Shown here piece after piece: positions 26,915-35,762 of a stretch of DNA of 64,000 nucleotides (its first letter is position 1; each line of letters starts with the position of its first letter). The notes beneath the pieces are model-generated. The model was not told where the DNA came from and made no database searches. It saw only the letters and a list, made by a program, of their open reading frames with translations. The position numbers and the translations under genes are program-made. Source of the DNA: Variovorax sp. PAMC26660 (GTDB lineage: Bacteria; Pseudomonadota; Gammaproteobacteria; Burkholderiales; Burkholderiaceae_C); the NCBI RefSeq assembly GCF_014302995.1, contig NZ_CP060295.1, forward strand, positions 3,277,501 through 3,341,500, read 5' to 3'.

Positions 26915-29541
26915 CACGGCAGGGGCATCGAGAGGTTCAGGAAAACGCCGCGCTGTCGTTCGCGCACGCCGTCGTAGGGATGGCTGGAAATGCTCAGGCC
27001 GTAGCGCAGCGTGAGCTTCGGGCCGAGGTTCCAGCGGTGTTCGTAGCGCAGGGTCCACATCGGGCCGCTGCCGAAGCCGGCCTGGTGGTAGCTGCCGCCG
27101 CCGAGTTCGACGGCCTGGAAGAACTGGCGGTCGTCGCTTTTCCAGTTGAGCCATTGCGCACGCGCGGTGAGCTGCACGCTGCCATCGCGCGACGGGTTGA
27201 AGTAAGGCGTGTCCAGCGCACGGCCACGGCCGGTGTCGGCCTCCAGCCGCGTTTCGAGCTGAAAGCGCGGCGTGCTGATCCAGCGCTCGCGCCAGCCGAG
27301 GCCCAGGCCGTCGCGCACGTTGCCGTCGCTGAAGTCCAGGCGCTGCCATTGCAGGTCGAAGCGGCGCGATTCGTTCACCACGTAGCCCACGCTGGCGCCG
27401 GTTTCGCGCGCGCCGATGCCGGCCACGCGCGCCTTCCACGGCAGCTCCTTGCTATCGCCGTCGTAGGTGGCGGACAGGCGCCATGCATCGCTGACGCGGT
27501 AGTCCAGCCGCCCGGCCACGCTGTTGCGGTAGGGGCCGGTGTTGCCGTGCTGCAGCGCGCCTTCGGCCAGCCAGGGGCCGCGTTGCCAGTTGAGGCCGAT
27601 GCCGCCGCGTGCCCAGTTGGCGTTGCCGATGTCGGTGTTGCCCCGGCCCAGCGTCTGGTCGTAGAACACGCGCCATTCGTCGTTGATGAGGCCCGAGCTG
27701 AGCCGGCTGTCGATGCGCCATTCGCGGCTGGCGATGGCCGCGCCGCCGTTGGAGGCTTCGGCGTCCACGTCGAGCCGCGGGCCGGTGATGGCGCGCCGCT
27801 TGCGTTCCATGTCGCGCACCTCGGCGGTGTCGGGCACGTCGGCCACCAGCGCTTCGGCGCGCTGGCGGGCGTTGCCGTACCAGCCTGCGTCGAGCAGGGC
27901 TTCGACATGGCCGACGCGCGCGCTGGTGTCGTAGGGCTGGTCGGCGGCCTGCGCCTCGAAGCGTGCGAGCGCGGCCTCGGGATGTTCGCGCAGCCGCTCG
28001 GTGAGGCCCGCGCCGTAGGCGTAGCCGGCGTTGAGCGGTGCTTCCTGCGTCAGCGTGGCAAAGCGTTGCTGCGCGAGCGCCGGCCGGTCGGTGTAGAGCT
28101 GCATCAGCCCGCGCATGCCGCTCACGTCGGTGTACTGGCCGTTGGGGCGGCCGGCTTCGGGCGTGAGGCGCAGCAGGGCGGGCGTGCCGTCTTCGAGCCG
28201 CTTGAGCAGCGCTTCGGCGTCCTCGAAGCGGCCGGTGTCCTGGTAGGCGTAGACCAGGCCGAAATAAATGTCGTCGGGCATCGGCAAGTCGGCACCGCCC
28301 TTGGCGACGGCTGCTTCATAGAGCGGCGCGGCCTCGACCGAGCGGCGTTCCTGCGCGAGCGCGCGGGCTGCGGCGCCGAGGCCGTAGAACGGCAGATCGG
28401 CGCCGGCGGCGCGCAGCGTGCCGTACAGCGCGATGGCATCGGCGGGGCGGCCGCGTTCGACCAGCGCGAGCAGGCGGTCGGACTGCAGGCGCACGCGCAG
28501 GGCGCGCCATGCGTCGGTGTCGGTGGGGTCGGCTTGCAGCGCGGCGGCGTCGAGCCGGGTGAGTGCGATGTCCTGGTCTGCCAGCACGCGGTCGAGCGCG
28601 ACCACGCGGGCCGGGCCCAGGCGCTGGTCGCGTTCCTCGATGGCCCAGTGCAGCCGTTGCGCCAGCGCCTTCTGCTGCAGCGTGGACAGGGCCAGCGCCG
28701 AGAAGCTGCCGGGGTTCGCGCGCTCGGCCGCATCGGCGTCGTCGAAGGCGGTCGATGCCGCGCCGTTGTCGGCGAGCAGGAAGTCGGTTTCGCGGCGCAG
28801 GTCGCGACGCTCGGGGCGCAGCGCGCCGGCCTCGGTGTAGGCGGCCAGCGCCTGCAGCGGCTTGCCTTCGGCGCGGGCCACGGCTGCGCGCAGTTCAAGC
28901 AGCGCCACGCGGTCTTCGATCTGTTTGGCGGGCTCTCGCGAGAGCGCGTCGCAGATCGCCTTCGCGCCCGCGACGTCGCTGGTGTCGAGCCGCCAGAAGG
29001 CTTCGTGAATGCGGGGCTCGCGCGCCGCCGGTTGCCGTGCGCGCCAGATGGCGATGGTGTCGCCCTGCAGCGCGGTGTCTTGCGTGCGCCGCGCGGCCAG
29101 CGCGAGCGGGCCCAACGCGTAGTCGCTCAGCTTCGCCGGCGACAGTTGACGGCCCAGGGCCACGGCCTCCGCGAACTGGCCGTCACCGGCTGCGATGGCG
29201 ATGGCGTCGGACGCCACGCGTTGCCGTTCCTTGTCGGCCAGCGGCGCCGCGAGCCATTCCTTCAGTTGTTGCAACGCCTGGGTCGGCGTGATGCGTCCGG
29301 CACGGCGCGCGAGGATCAGCGCGTCGTGTTCTTGCGAGCCGTAGGCCACCGTGCCGCGATCGGCGGCGGGTGGGTTCGTGACAGGTGACTGGGCCAGCGC
29401 CGTGGACGCGCCGAAGGCCAAAACACAAACAATCGATGGAAATCCCCGCGCTGCCGATGCGAGGTGTTGAGACAACGAACGGGCGAGCGCCGATTTGCGC
29501 CCAGCCGTGACCGTGCCTCCAGCTATTTTCTGGATGAACAC
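26914..29541 (-). CDS. pgaA: PNAG outer-membrane export porin PgaA
   Basis: I chose the GTG at 29539-29541 (VFIQKIAGG, 875 residues) because AAAGGGAG lies four to five bases upstream; an in-frame GTG at 29601 has no such site. A long basic N-region precedes the hydrophobic signal core GFPSIVCVLAFGASTALAQ. The TPR-rich periplasmic half (about 60-560) binds the polymer and deacetylase. The C-terminal beta-barrel (about 590-875, alternating strands such as WRLSATYDGDSKELPW, ending FLNLSMPLP) is the secretion pore. It is the first gene of pgaABCD, all four genes overlapping. Confidence 0.88.
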   Translation of the reverse strand: MFIQKIAGGTVTAGRKSALARSLSQHLASAARGFPSIVCVLAFGASTALAQSPVTNPPAADRGTVAYGSQEHDALILARRAGRITPTQALQQLKEWLAAPLADKERQRVASDAIAIAAGDGQFAEAVALGRQLSPAKLSDYALGPLALAARRTQDTALQGDTIAIWRARQPAAREPRIHEAFWRLDTSDVAGAKAICDALSREPAKQIEDRVALLELRAAVARAEGKPLQALAAYTEAGALRPERRDLRRETDFLLADNGAASTAFDDADAAERANPGSFSALALSTLQQKALAQRLHWAIEERDQRLGPARVVALDRVLADQDIALTRLDAAALQADPTDTDAWRALRVRLQSDRLLALVERGRPADAIALYGTLRAAGADLPFYGLGAAARALAQERRSVEAAPLYEAAVAKGGADLPMPDDIYFGLVYAYQDTGRFEDAEALLKRLEDGTPALLRLTPEAGRPNGQYTDVSGMRGLMQLYTDRPALAQQRFATLTQEAPLNAGYAYGAGLTERLREHPEAALARFEAQAADQPYDTSARVGHVEALLDAGWYGNARQRAEALVADVPDTAEVRDMERKRRAITGPRLDVDAEASNGGAAIASREWRIDSRLSSGLINDEWRVFYDQTLGRGNTDIGNANWARGGIGLNWQRGPWLAEGALQHGNTGPYRNSVAGRLDYRVSDAWRLSATYDGDSKELPWKARVAGIGARETGASVGYVVNESRRFDLQWQRLDFSDGNVRDGLGLGWRERWISTPRFQLETRLEADTGRGRALDTPYFNPSRDGSVQLTARAQWLNWKSDDRQFFQAVELGGGSYHQAGFGSGPMWTLRYEHRWNLGPKLTLRYGLSISSHPYDGVRERQRGVFLNLSMPLP

Positions 29542-29594
29542 TCTGCTCCCTTTGACTGACGCCTTCCATGCAGCAAGCAGCCGCGCTGGAAGCC

Positions 29595-29630
29595 GAACCA
29601 CCCATCCGAAAAGATCAGATCGGGTGGTTC
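29595..29630 (-). promoter_or_regulatory. Leader hairpin of the pga operon
   Basis: GAACCACCC and GGGTGGTTC form a perfect 9-bp stem with an 18-base loop, 54 bases upstream of the chosen pgaA start. On the transcript the loop and the following leader contain GGA triplets (TCGGATGG, ATGGAAGG and the ribosome site AAAGGGAG), the kind of motif bound by CsrA/RsmA in the E. coli pga leader. This role is inferred. Confidence 0.4.
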
Positions 29631-29801
29631 TGAAAGATGACTCTTACAACGACTTTATTGACGATAGTTAACAAACGCAAACTAAAGTGCCAGGAAATCG
29701 TTATAAGTGTGAACAGGTTGGCTATATTTCCGCCGCAATCAACCAGCCATGTCGGACAAGGCCCCGTGATGCGGATAGGTGTCCGGCCTAAGATCCAAGC
29801 G

Positions 29802-30629
29802 ATGAACGCCTCTGCAGCCCCTTTGCCCCGCTTCTGGTCCCAGCTCACCACGCGCGATTTCGCCGCGCTCGATGCGGCGGCCACCGTCGCGGTGCTGCCG
29901 CTGGGCGCGACCGAGCAGCACGGCCCGCACCTGCCGCTGGGCGTGGACACGGTGCTGGCAGACGGCATCGTGGCCGCGTCGCTGCCGCTGTTGCCGGCCG
30001 CGTTGCCGGTGCTGTTTCTTCCGACCCAGCAGATCGGCCTGAGCCCCGAGCACGCGCGCTTCGCGGGCACGCTCACGCTGTCGGCCGAGACGCTGATCCG
30101 CATGTGGAATGAAATTGGCGCCGGCGTGGCGCGTGCGGGCGTGAAGAAGCTGGTGCTGTTCAATGCGCACGGCGGCCACGTGGGCGCGATGGACATCGTG
30201 GCGCGCGAGCTGCGCGCGGCGCACGGGCTCATCGTCTACAGCGTGAGCTGGTTCAACCTGCCGCTGGGCGATGCGGGCGCGCAGTTCAGTGCGCAGGAAC
30301 ACCGCTTCGGCGTGCATGCGGGCGAGATCGAGACGTCGATGATGCTGGCGCTCACGCCGCAGCTCGTGCGCATGGGCGAGGCGCAGGATTTCCGTTCGAC
30401 GTCAGAGCAGCGCGCGGCCGACTACGCGATCCTCGGCAACGGCAAGAGCGCCAAGCTCGGCTGGGCGATGGAGGACTACAACGCGCACGGCGCAGCCGGC
30501 AACGCGGCTGCGGCAACTGCAGCGAGCGGCCAGGCGGTGATCGATGCGGCCGCGCAGCAGTTGGCGTTGCTGCTGGCTGAAGTTTCGCGTTTGCCTTTGA
30601 GTACGGCCAATACGGAGCCGCTGCCGTAG
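29802..30629 (+). CDS. Creatininase-family amidohydrolase
   Basis: The ATG at 29802 gives 275 residues, the usual family length; earlier in-frame starts add a non-homologous leader. The signature is LGATEQHGPHLPLGVDT (residues 34-50) with metal ligands Glu38, His40 and Asp49, then FNAHGGHVGAMD and HAGEIETSMMLAL. Family members hydrolyse cyclic amides such as creatinine, or act in cofactor and flavin pathways (MftE, ArfB). The substrate is unknown. It is divergent from pgaA and followed by the composite repeat. Confidence 0.87.
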   Translation: MNASAAPLPRFWSQLTTRDFAALDAAATVAVLPLGATEQHGPHLPLGVDTVLADGIVAASLPLLPAALPVLFLPTQQIGLSPEHARFAGTLTLSAETLIRMWNEIGAGVARAGVKKLVLFNAHGGHVGAMDIVARELRAAHGLIVYSVSWFNLPLGDAGAQFSAQEHRFGVHAGEIETSMMLALTPQLVRMGEAQDFRSTSEQRAADYAILGNGKSAKLGWAMEDYNAHGAAGNAAAATAASGQAVIDAAAQQLALLLAEVSRLPLSTANTEPLP

Positions 30630-30669
30630 GGTGACATTTCGGCTTTTGTTCTTCGCGGGGCGCGATTTG

Positions 30670-30926
30670 GGCGCTGCTGTTCAGGGCGTCGCCCACGCCG
30701 ACACGGTGCTCTTTTTCGCGAATGTCCCCCGCTTCGCTCCTCCTTTATTTAGCTAAAAAGAACACCGTATCGGCGTGAGCGTTGGACAGAGCGGTTGTTG
30801 ATCGCAGGATCACCAGCAGCGTGTCCATGTGCGAATGACACCGGGTGCTCCCCGCAGCGAAATAAAGGAGGAGCGAAGCGGGGGACATTCGCGGAGGGGA
30901 GCTCCCGGTGTCATTCGCACTCGCCC
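30670..30926. repeat. Composite palindromic repeat element, copy B
   Basis: This 257-bp element is copy A (5101-5359) in reverse orientation, including the linker and both hairpin units. Differences include a three-base (AGC) length change near one end and scattered substitutions, several of them inside hairpin arms. It lies between the 3' ends of two convergent genes (creatininase-family and threonine dehydratase-like), a place where a bidirectional terminator would be useful. The remainder of this 341-bp gap shows nothing else. Confidence 0.85.
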
Positions 30927-30970
30927 CGGACAGAAGCCCCCGGTCGTCAACAACAAAACCCGAGACGGCC

Positions 30971-31942
30971 TCAGGAACCCGAGCGCCCCAGCACCCCAGC
31001 GAACATGTCCGAATCGACATTGCCGCCACTCACGCTGATGCCCACCGTCTTGCCGCGCCAGCGCTCCTGCTGCTGAAGCGCCGCTGCAAGGGCCGCGGCG
31101 CCCGCACCCTCGGCCACGTTGTGCGTGTCGCTGAAAAGGATGCGCATGGCTTCCGCGATCTCGTCGTCGGTGACGGTGATCACGTCGTCCGCTTCACGCA
31201 GGATCATCTCGACCGATTCGGGCACCGGCGTGCGGCAGGCCATGCCGTCGGCCAGCCGCGTCGTCACCGGCGATTCGACAGGCTTGCGCGCACGGAAGGA
31301 GTCGCGGTACGCCGTGGCGTGTGCGGACACCACACCGATGAGCTTGGTCTTCACGCCGCAGTGCGTGCGCGCGACGGCCGCGCCGGCAAATCCGGAGCCC
31401 AGGCCGATGGGCACGAAGAGCACGTCGGGCGGCGCCTCTTTCAGTGCGTTGAAGAACTCCACATACGCGGTCGACACGCCCCGTACCAGCTCGCGGTGGA
31501 ACGAAGGCACGCGGTGCAACGCGTCGCGCTCGGCCAACACGGCCGCATGTTCGAGCGCCGCCTGGAAGTCTTCTCCATGCTCGACCAGCGTGACGTCCAG
31601 CGCGCGCATCGCAGCGTTCTTTTCGAGCGAGTTGCCGTGCGGCACCACGATGGTGGCGGCCAGCCCGTGGCGGCGTGCCGCGAAGCCGACCGACTGGCCG
31701 TGGTTGCCGCGCGTGGCGCTGATCACGTGGTGCACCTCGGGCTGCTCGCGCGCCAGGGTCTCGAAGTAGGTCAGGCCACCGCGGATCTTGAAGGCACCGG
31801 CCGGCGTGTGGTTCTCGTGCTTGGCCCAGACCTTGGCGCCCAGGCGCTGTGCCAGCAGCGGCCATGCGTACTGCGGCGTGGGTGGCATGGCCGCATGCAC
31901 TGTGCGCTGCGCGGCTTCGATCTCTTCATGGGTGAATCTCAC
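30971..31942 (-). CDS. PLP-dependent threonine/serine dehydratase-like enzyme
   Basis: The 323-residue protein is a fold-type II PLP enzyme. The Schiff-base Lys lies in AGAFKIRGG (about residue 52), substrate-binding ATRGNHGQS at about 77-85, the phosphate-binding glycine stretch in IGLGSGFAG and the C-terminal ISVSGGNVD. It lacks the ACT regulatory domain of biosynthetic IlvA, so it is of the catabolic type. It should deaminate threonine, serine or a similar hydroxy-amino acid. It is the last gene of the minus-strand amino-acid run, 21 bp after a LysE exporter gene. Confidence 0.87.
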   Translation of the reverse strand: MRFTHEEIEAAQRTVHAAMPPTPQYAWPLLAQRLGAKVWAKHENHTPAGAFKIRGGLTYFETLAREQPEVHHVISATRGNHGQSVGFAARRHGLAATIVVPHGNSLEKNAAMRALDVTLVEHGEDFQAALEHAAVLAERDALHRVPSFHRELVRGVSTAYVEFFNALKEAPPDVLFVPIGLGSGFAGAAVARTHCGVKTKLIGVVSAHATAYRDSFRARKPVESPVTTRLADGMACRTPVPESVEMILREADDVITVTDDEIAEAMRILFSDTHNVAEGAGAAALAAALQQQERWRGKTVGISVSGGNVDSDMFAGVLGRSGS

Positions 31943-31963
31943 GGGTGTCCTTCTTGCGGGGAA

Positions 31964-32596
31964 TTACTTGCGTTCGGTCAGTGCCACGCGCACGGCCAAT
32001 GCGGCCAGCACGCTGCCCATCACGTAGCGCTGGGCACGCAACCAGCCGGCGCTTTGCGACAGCACGGCGGTGATGCTCGCGGCGCCGACGATCATCACGG
32101 TGTTGACCACCGCGCTGGTGGTCATCTGCGCGATGCCCAGTTGCATGCTCTGCAGCAGCACCGAGCCGCGCTCGGGGTGAATGAACTGAGGAAAGAAGGA
32201 CAGGTAGAACATCGCCACCTTCGGGTTCAGCAGGTTCGTGAGAAAGCCCATGCGGAACAGCTTGGCCGGTGGGTCGGCCGGCAGCACGCGGGCCTCGAAG
32301 GGGGCATTGCCGCCGGGCTTGACCGCCTGCCATGCGAGCCACAGCAGGTAGGCCGCGCCGGCGAGGCGGATCGCGTCGAATGCGATCGGCACCGCCAGCA
32401 GCAGCGCGGTGAGGCCGAGCGCCGCCGCGAGCAGGTGCACAAGGAAGGCCATCAGCACGCCGCCCAGCGAGATCAAGCCCGCGCGGCGGCCCTGGATGAG
32501 CGTGCGCGAGACGCAATAGATCATGTTCGGGCCCGGCGTGAGCGCCAGCAGCAGCGAGGCGAGGGCGAACCAGGCGATTTCTATGAGGCTCAACAT
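31964..32596 (-). CDS. LysE-family amino acid exporter
   Basis: The 210-residue protein starts at the ATG at 32594-32596 and has about six TM segments. The N-terminal LysE motif is ALTPGPNMIYCVSRTLIQGRRAG, with FLTNLLNPKVAMFYLSFFPQFI in the second half. Such RhtB/LysE proteins export amino acids or related compounds with protons. It sits two bases after a VOC gene and just before the dehydratase gene in the same run. Confidence 0.9.
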   Translation of the reverse strand: MLSLIEIAWFALASLLLALTPGPNMIYCVSRTLIQGRRAGLISLGGVLMAFLVHLLAAALGLTALLLAVPIAFDAIRLAGAAYLLWLAWQAVKPGGNAPFEARVLPADPPAKLFRMGFLTNLLNPKVAMFYLSFFPQFIHPERGSVLLQSMQLGIAQMTTSAVVNTVMIVGAASITAVLSQSAGWLRAQRYVMGSVLAALAVRVALTERK

Positions 32597-32598
32597 GG

Positions 32599-33291
32599 TC
32601 AGAGTCCTTGGGATTCGAGTGTGACGGGGCCGCGCGGCGTGTCGAGCACGGCCACGAGGTTGGGTGGGCCGGCATCGACAGCCATGTCGGCCATGCCGAT
32701 GGTCGCCAGCGCCGCCGAGAGATCGGCCGCGCGCGGATGCGTGGCACGCAGCGCGCGCATCGAGAGGCCTGATGCCGGCATGGCATCGGTCGGATGCACC
32801 GGGCCCCACTGGATCAGCGTGGGCAGTGCGCCGTAGAAAAGCCGCTGGCCGTCGTCGCGCACCGCGATCTGCCATTCGAGCCGGCCGGCCGGCGTGTCGC
32901 GCGAGGCTTCGAGCAACTGGCCGCGGTCGATGTGCGCGTGCTCGTCGTGCGCGAGCGCGTGCAGCGCGGCATGCGCATCGGGCACGCGCGCCACGAAGTG
33001 AATCAGGCGCGGGCCGTGCTGCGCGAGCCCGGCCTGCAGTGCGCCGTCATCGAGATCGAACCAGCGGTGCGTGCCCGCGCGCGAGGGCCGCTTGCCGGGC
33101 TCGATCGCGATGATCTCCAGGTAGGCGGCCGGAAAGGCGTCGCTCGCGACATTCAGCAGCCGGTTGTGCGTGCCCATCAGCGGATGCGCACCGCCCGGCC
33201 CGGGCGTGACGCCAAGCGTGGCCTCGCACCACGCCACGCCCTCGGCGAGCGAGGCGGCGGCGATCACGAGGTGGTCGAGTCGGGCGTGCAT
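32599..33291 (-). CDS. VOC-superfamily protein (glyoxalase-like domain)
   Basis: The 230-residue protein begins MHARLDHLVIAAASLAEGVAWCEATLGV, which is the first beta-alpha-beta unit of the vicinal oxygen chelate fold. HFVARVPDAHAAL marks the second. The length and the GGAHPLMGTHNRLL segment match the Glyoxalase_3-like group, whose reactions are mostly unknown. It is tightly packed in the minus-strand run, between a LysE and a PhzF gene. Confidence 0.82.
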   Translation of the reverse strand: MHARLDHLVIAAASLAEGVAWCEATLGVTPGPGGAHPLMGTHNRLLNVASDAFPAAYLEIIAIEPGKRPSRAGTHRWFDLDDGALQAGLAQHGPRLIHFVARVPDAHAALHALAHDEHAHIDRGQLLEASRDTPAGRLEWQIAVRDDGQRLFYGALPTLIQWGPVHPTDAMPASGLSMRALRATHPRAADLSAALATIGMADMAVDAGPPNLVAVLDTPRGPVTLESQGL

Positions 33292-33304
33292 GGCGGGGTG
33301 CGGA

Positions 33305-34237
33305 CTACAGCGTGACGGTGCCGTCGATGCAGGTCACGGCGTCGCCGCCGACCCAGATCTTTCCTTCGGCGTCGCGCTCGATGTACACGCGTCCGGCGCG
33401 GCCCAGGCACTGGCCTTGCGCGGCCAGGTAGCGCTCGGGCATGTGGCCGTCGGCAATCAGCCATTCGGCCAGGCTGGCGTTGAGGCTGCCGGTGACCGGG
33501 TCTTCCTGCACGCCGATCGGCTCGGCGAAGGCGCGCACTTCGAGGTCGATCTTCGCGCCATCGCTGTACTCGGCGGCACGGCGATTGCCGAAGGCGCGCG
33601 CCTCGCGGTTCGAGCGGCCGATCAGCGGCGAGGTGTCGAGCGCCGCGGGCACGCCGGCCACGCCGGCCTTCACGCCCAGTTCCCTGAGCATGCGGTGGTC
33701 AGGTTGCAGTTGCAGCACCACGTCGGCGTCATCGACCAGCAGGCCGAACCAGACCGGCCCGTTGTCGAGCACCTGCGCCGCGATGATCTGCTGCGCCTTC
33801 AGGCCCAGCGCGCCGGCCACCTTGGCCAGCAGCGCGGGGCTCGGTGCGCTGCGCTTGAGCGGCGGCGCGGCAAAGGCCAGCCGCTCGCCTTCGCGCCGCA
33901 GCGGCACGAGGCCCGCGCCGCATTCCTGCACCACGAGGCCCGCCGCCTTGGACTTGCCGCCGGCGCGCAGCCACGCATGGCAACTGCCGATGGTCGGATG
34001 GCCGGCAAAGGGCAGCTCGCCACCGGGCGTGAAGATGCGCACGCGGTAGTCGGCGGTCGGCGCGGTGGGCGGCAGCAGGAAGGTGGTTTCGGACAGGTTG
34101 GTCCACTGCGCAAAGCGCTGCATCGCGGCGTCGTCAAGGTCGGTGCCGTCGACAACCACGGCGAGCGGGTTGCCTCGGTAGGCCGTGGCGGTGAAGACGT
34201 CGACTTGCTGGAAGGGGCGGGATTTCATCGGGTTCAT
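33305..34237 (-). CDS. PhzF-family isomerase/epimerase-like protein
   Basis: The 310-residue protein shows the two-lobed PhzF pattern: QVDVFTATAYRGNPLAVVVDG, the catalytic Glu region NLSETTFLLPP, and PGGELPFAGHPTIGSCHAWLR. The C-terminal lobe has EDPVTGSLNASLAEWL. PhzF proteins are isomerases with diaminopimelate epimerase fold; outside phenazine clusters their substrate is mostly unknown. A second PhzF gene lies at 34916. Its start overlaps the GST stop (ATGA). Confidence 0.9.
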   Translation of the reverse strand: MNPMKSRPFQQVDVFTATAYRGNPLAVVVDGTDLDDAAMQRFAQWTNLSETTFLLPPTAPTADYRVRIFTPGGELPFAGHPTIGSCHAWLRAGGKSKAAGLVVQECGAGLVPLRREGERLAFAAPPLKRSAPSPALLAKVAGALGLKAQQIIAAQVLDNGPVWFGLLVDDADVVLQLQPDHRMLRELGVKAGVAGVPAALDTSPLIGRSNREARAFGNRRAAEYSDGAKIDLEVRAFAEPIGVQEDPVTGSLNASLAEWLIADGHMPERYLAAQGQCLGRAGRVYIERDAEGKIWVGGDAVTCIDGTVTL

Positions 34238-34875
34238 TCAAGGGAAAGGTCGAGCACGCCACGCGCGCCCGGACGGGAAAGCAAATCGGCGTACCAGCGC
34301 TCGACGTTCGGCCAGCTCGGGCGGTGGTATTCGGCGGCCGGCAGGCCGAACCAGCGGTGCGCTTCGCAGCCGATGGGAATGTCGGCCATGGTGAAGCGCT
34401 CGCCGGCCATGTAGGGCCGCTTCGCGAGGTGGGCATCGAGCATCGCGAACAGCGCTTCGCTGGCACGCACCGAGGCGTCGATGAGCGCGCCTTGGCGCTC
34501 CGACGGCGGCGTGCGCACCCATTGCACGAAGGCATCGCGGCTGGCGCGGTTCAGCGTGGTCTGCTGCCAGTCCATCCAGCGCTCGGCGTCGAAGCGCGCG
34601 GGCAGCTCGGCCGGATAGAACTCGCCGTGCGAGTGCCGGGCGCAGAGGTAGCGCACGATCACGTTCGATTCCCAGAGCGTCACGCGCTCGGCGCCTTCGC
34701 CGTCGTCGATGGTGGGCACCATCGCGTTCGGGTTGAGCGCCAGGTATTCAGGCGTTTGCACCACGCCGAAATTGCCACCGGCCTCGGTGCGCTGGAAATC
34801 GAGTCCGAGTTCCTGCGCGCACCACACCACCTTGCGGACGTTGATCGAGCTGATGCGGCCCCAGATGTTGAGCAT
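34234..34875 (-). CDS. Glutathione S-transferase family protein
   Basis: The ATG at 34873-34875 gives 213 residues. The thioredoxin-like N-domain reads LNIWGRISSINVRKVVWCAQELGLDF with the catalytic Ser in the SS/IN loop. It continues with NAMVPTIDDG and LWESNVIVRYL, where the ES pair binds the gamma-glutamyl group. An all-helical C-domain follows (GERFTMADIPIG). It probably conjugates or isomerises a small electrophile with glutathione. It lies between two PhzF genes. Confidence 0.9.
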   Translation of the reverse strand: MLNIWGRISSINVRKVVWCAQELGLDFQRTEAGGNFGVVQTPEYLALNPNAMVPTIDDGEGAERVTLWESNVIVRYLCARHSHGEFYPAELPARFDAERWMDWQQTTLNRASRDAFVQWVRTPPSERQGALIDASVRASEALFAMLDAHLAKRPYMAGERFTMADIPIGCEAHRWFGLPAAEYHRPSWPNVERWYADLLSRPGARGVLDLSLE

Positions 34876-34915
34876 GGATGAGGTTCTTTCTTTCTTTGTT
34901 CTGGTTCGATGAGGC

Positions 34916-35749
34916 TCAGGCCACCATGACGCGCGCCGTGCTGGACACGCGGATCGAGCTGCCCGGCGTGGGGGGAACGTCGGCATGCAGGCGCGACAGC
35001 ATGCCCATGTCTTCGCCCTGTACCACGTCGATGGCGCCGCCGTGGGGCCAGTCGATGTCGCGCAGGTAGCCGGCGAGCGCGGCTGTCGCGGCGCCGGTGG
35101 CGGGGTCTTCGTAGACGCCGCCGGAAGCGAAGGGGTTGCGCGTATGGAAGCGCTGCGCGCTTTCTGCGTAGACCAGCACGATGGTCGCAAGACCCGCGCT
35201 GTTCATCAATGCACGGCCTGCTTCCAGCTCGTAGTGCATGGCGGACAGCGTGGCGCGGCGCTTCAGTGCCAGCAGCAGATGGTCCGCGCCCGCGTGCACG
35301 ATGGCCGGCGGCACGCGCGCATCGAGTTCTTCAGGCGCCAGGCCGAACAGGGCCAGCGCGGCCGACACGAAATCGGGCGATGCCGCCGCGCTGCGCGTGG
35401 GTGGCGACTGCAGCGCGGCCGCGATCACGTTGCCATCGCGCCGGCCTTCGACCGTGATCTGCGCATGGTTGAGCGTCAGCGCGAACACGCCGTCGCCGTG
35501 CTGCAGCGCGAGCGCGGCACCGAGGGCGATGGTCGCGTGGCCGCAGAACGGCACTTCGGATTGCGGCGAGAAGTAGCGCACGCGCCAGCCGTTGTCGGTG
35601 CGGGCGGCGAATGCGGTTTCCGAGAAGCCGACCTCTGCCGCGATGCCTTGCATCTGTGCCAAGGGCGGCAGTGCATCGCCAATGACGACGCCGGCGGGGT
35701 TGCCGCCCGTCTCTCCATCCGAGAAGGCTGCGATCTTCAGAACGTTCAT
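34916..35749 (-). CDS. PhzF-family isomerase/epimerase-like protein, second copy
   Basis: The 277-residue protein has MNVLKIAAFSDGETGGNPAGVV, VGFSETAFAAR with the catalytic Glu, and SEVPFCGHATIALG. In the C-terminal lobe, VYEDPATGAATAALAGYL. It is only distantly similar to the PhzF at 33305, so the pair is not a recent duplication. It belongs to the same run, 13 bp after a LysE gene and 40 bp before the GST gene. Confidence 0.9.
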   Translation of the reverse strand: MNVLKIAAFSDGETGGNPAGVVIGDALPPLAQMQGIAAEVGFSETAFAARTDNGWRVRYFSPQSEVPFCGHATIALGAALALQHGDGVFALTLNHAQITVEGRRDGNVIAAALQSPPTRSAAASPDFVSAALALFGLAPEELDARVPPAIVHAGADHLLLALKRRATLSAMHYELEAGRALMNSAGLATIVLVYAESAQRFHTRNPFASGGVYEDPATGAATAALAGYLRDIDWPHGGAIDVVQGEDMGMLSRLHADVPPTPGSSIRVSSTARVMVA

Positions 35750-35762
35750 GGGGTGTTCGCCT

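Noticed and set aside
26980..29388. An 802-codon open frame on the plus strand over pgaA, with a similar one over pgaB (24809-26977).
   Set aside because: These are shadows of the strongly supported pga genes. The translations have no recognisable domain.
29637..29801. An upstream in-frame ATG that would extend the creatininase-family protein by 55 residues.
   Set aside because: The extra residues are not in the family, and they cover the AT-rich intergenic stretch likely to hold promoters.
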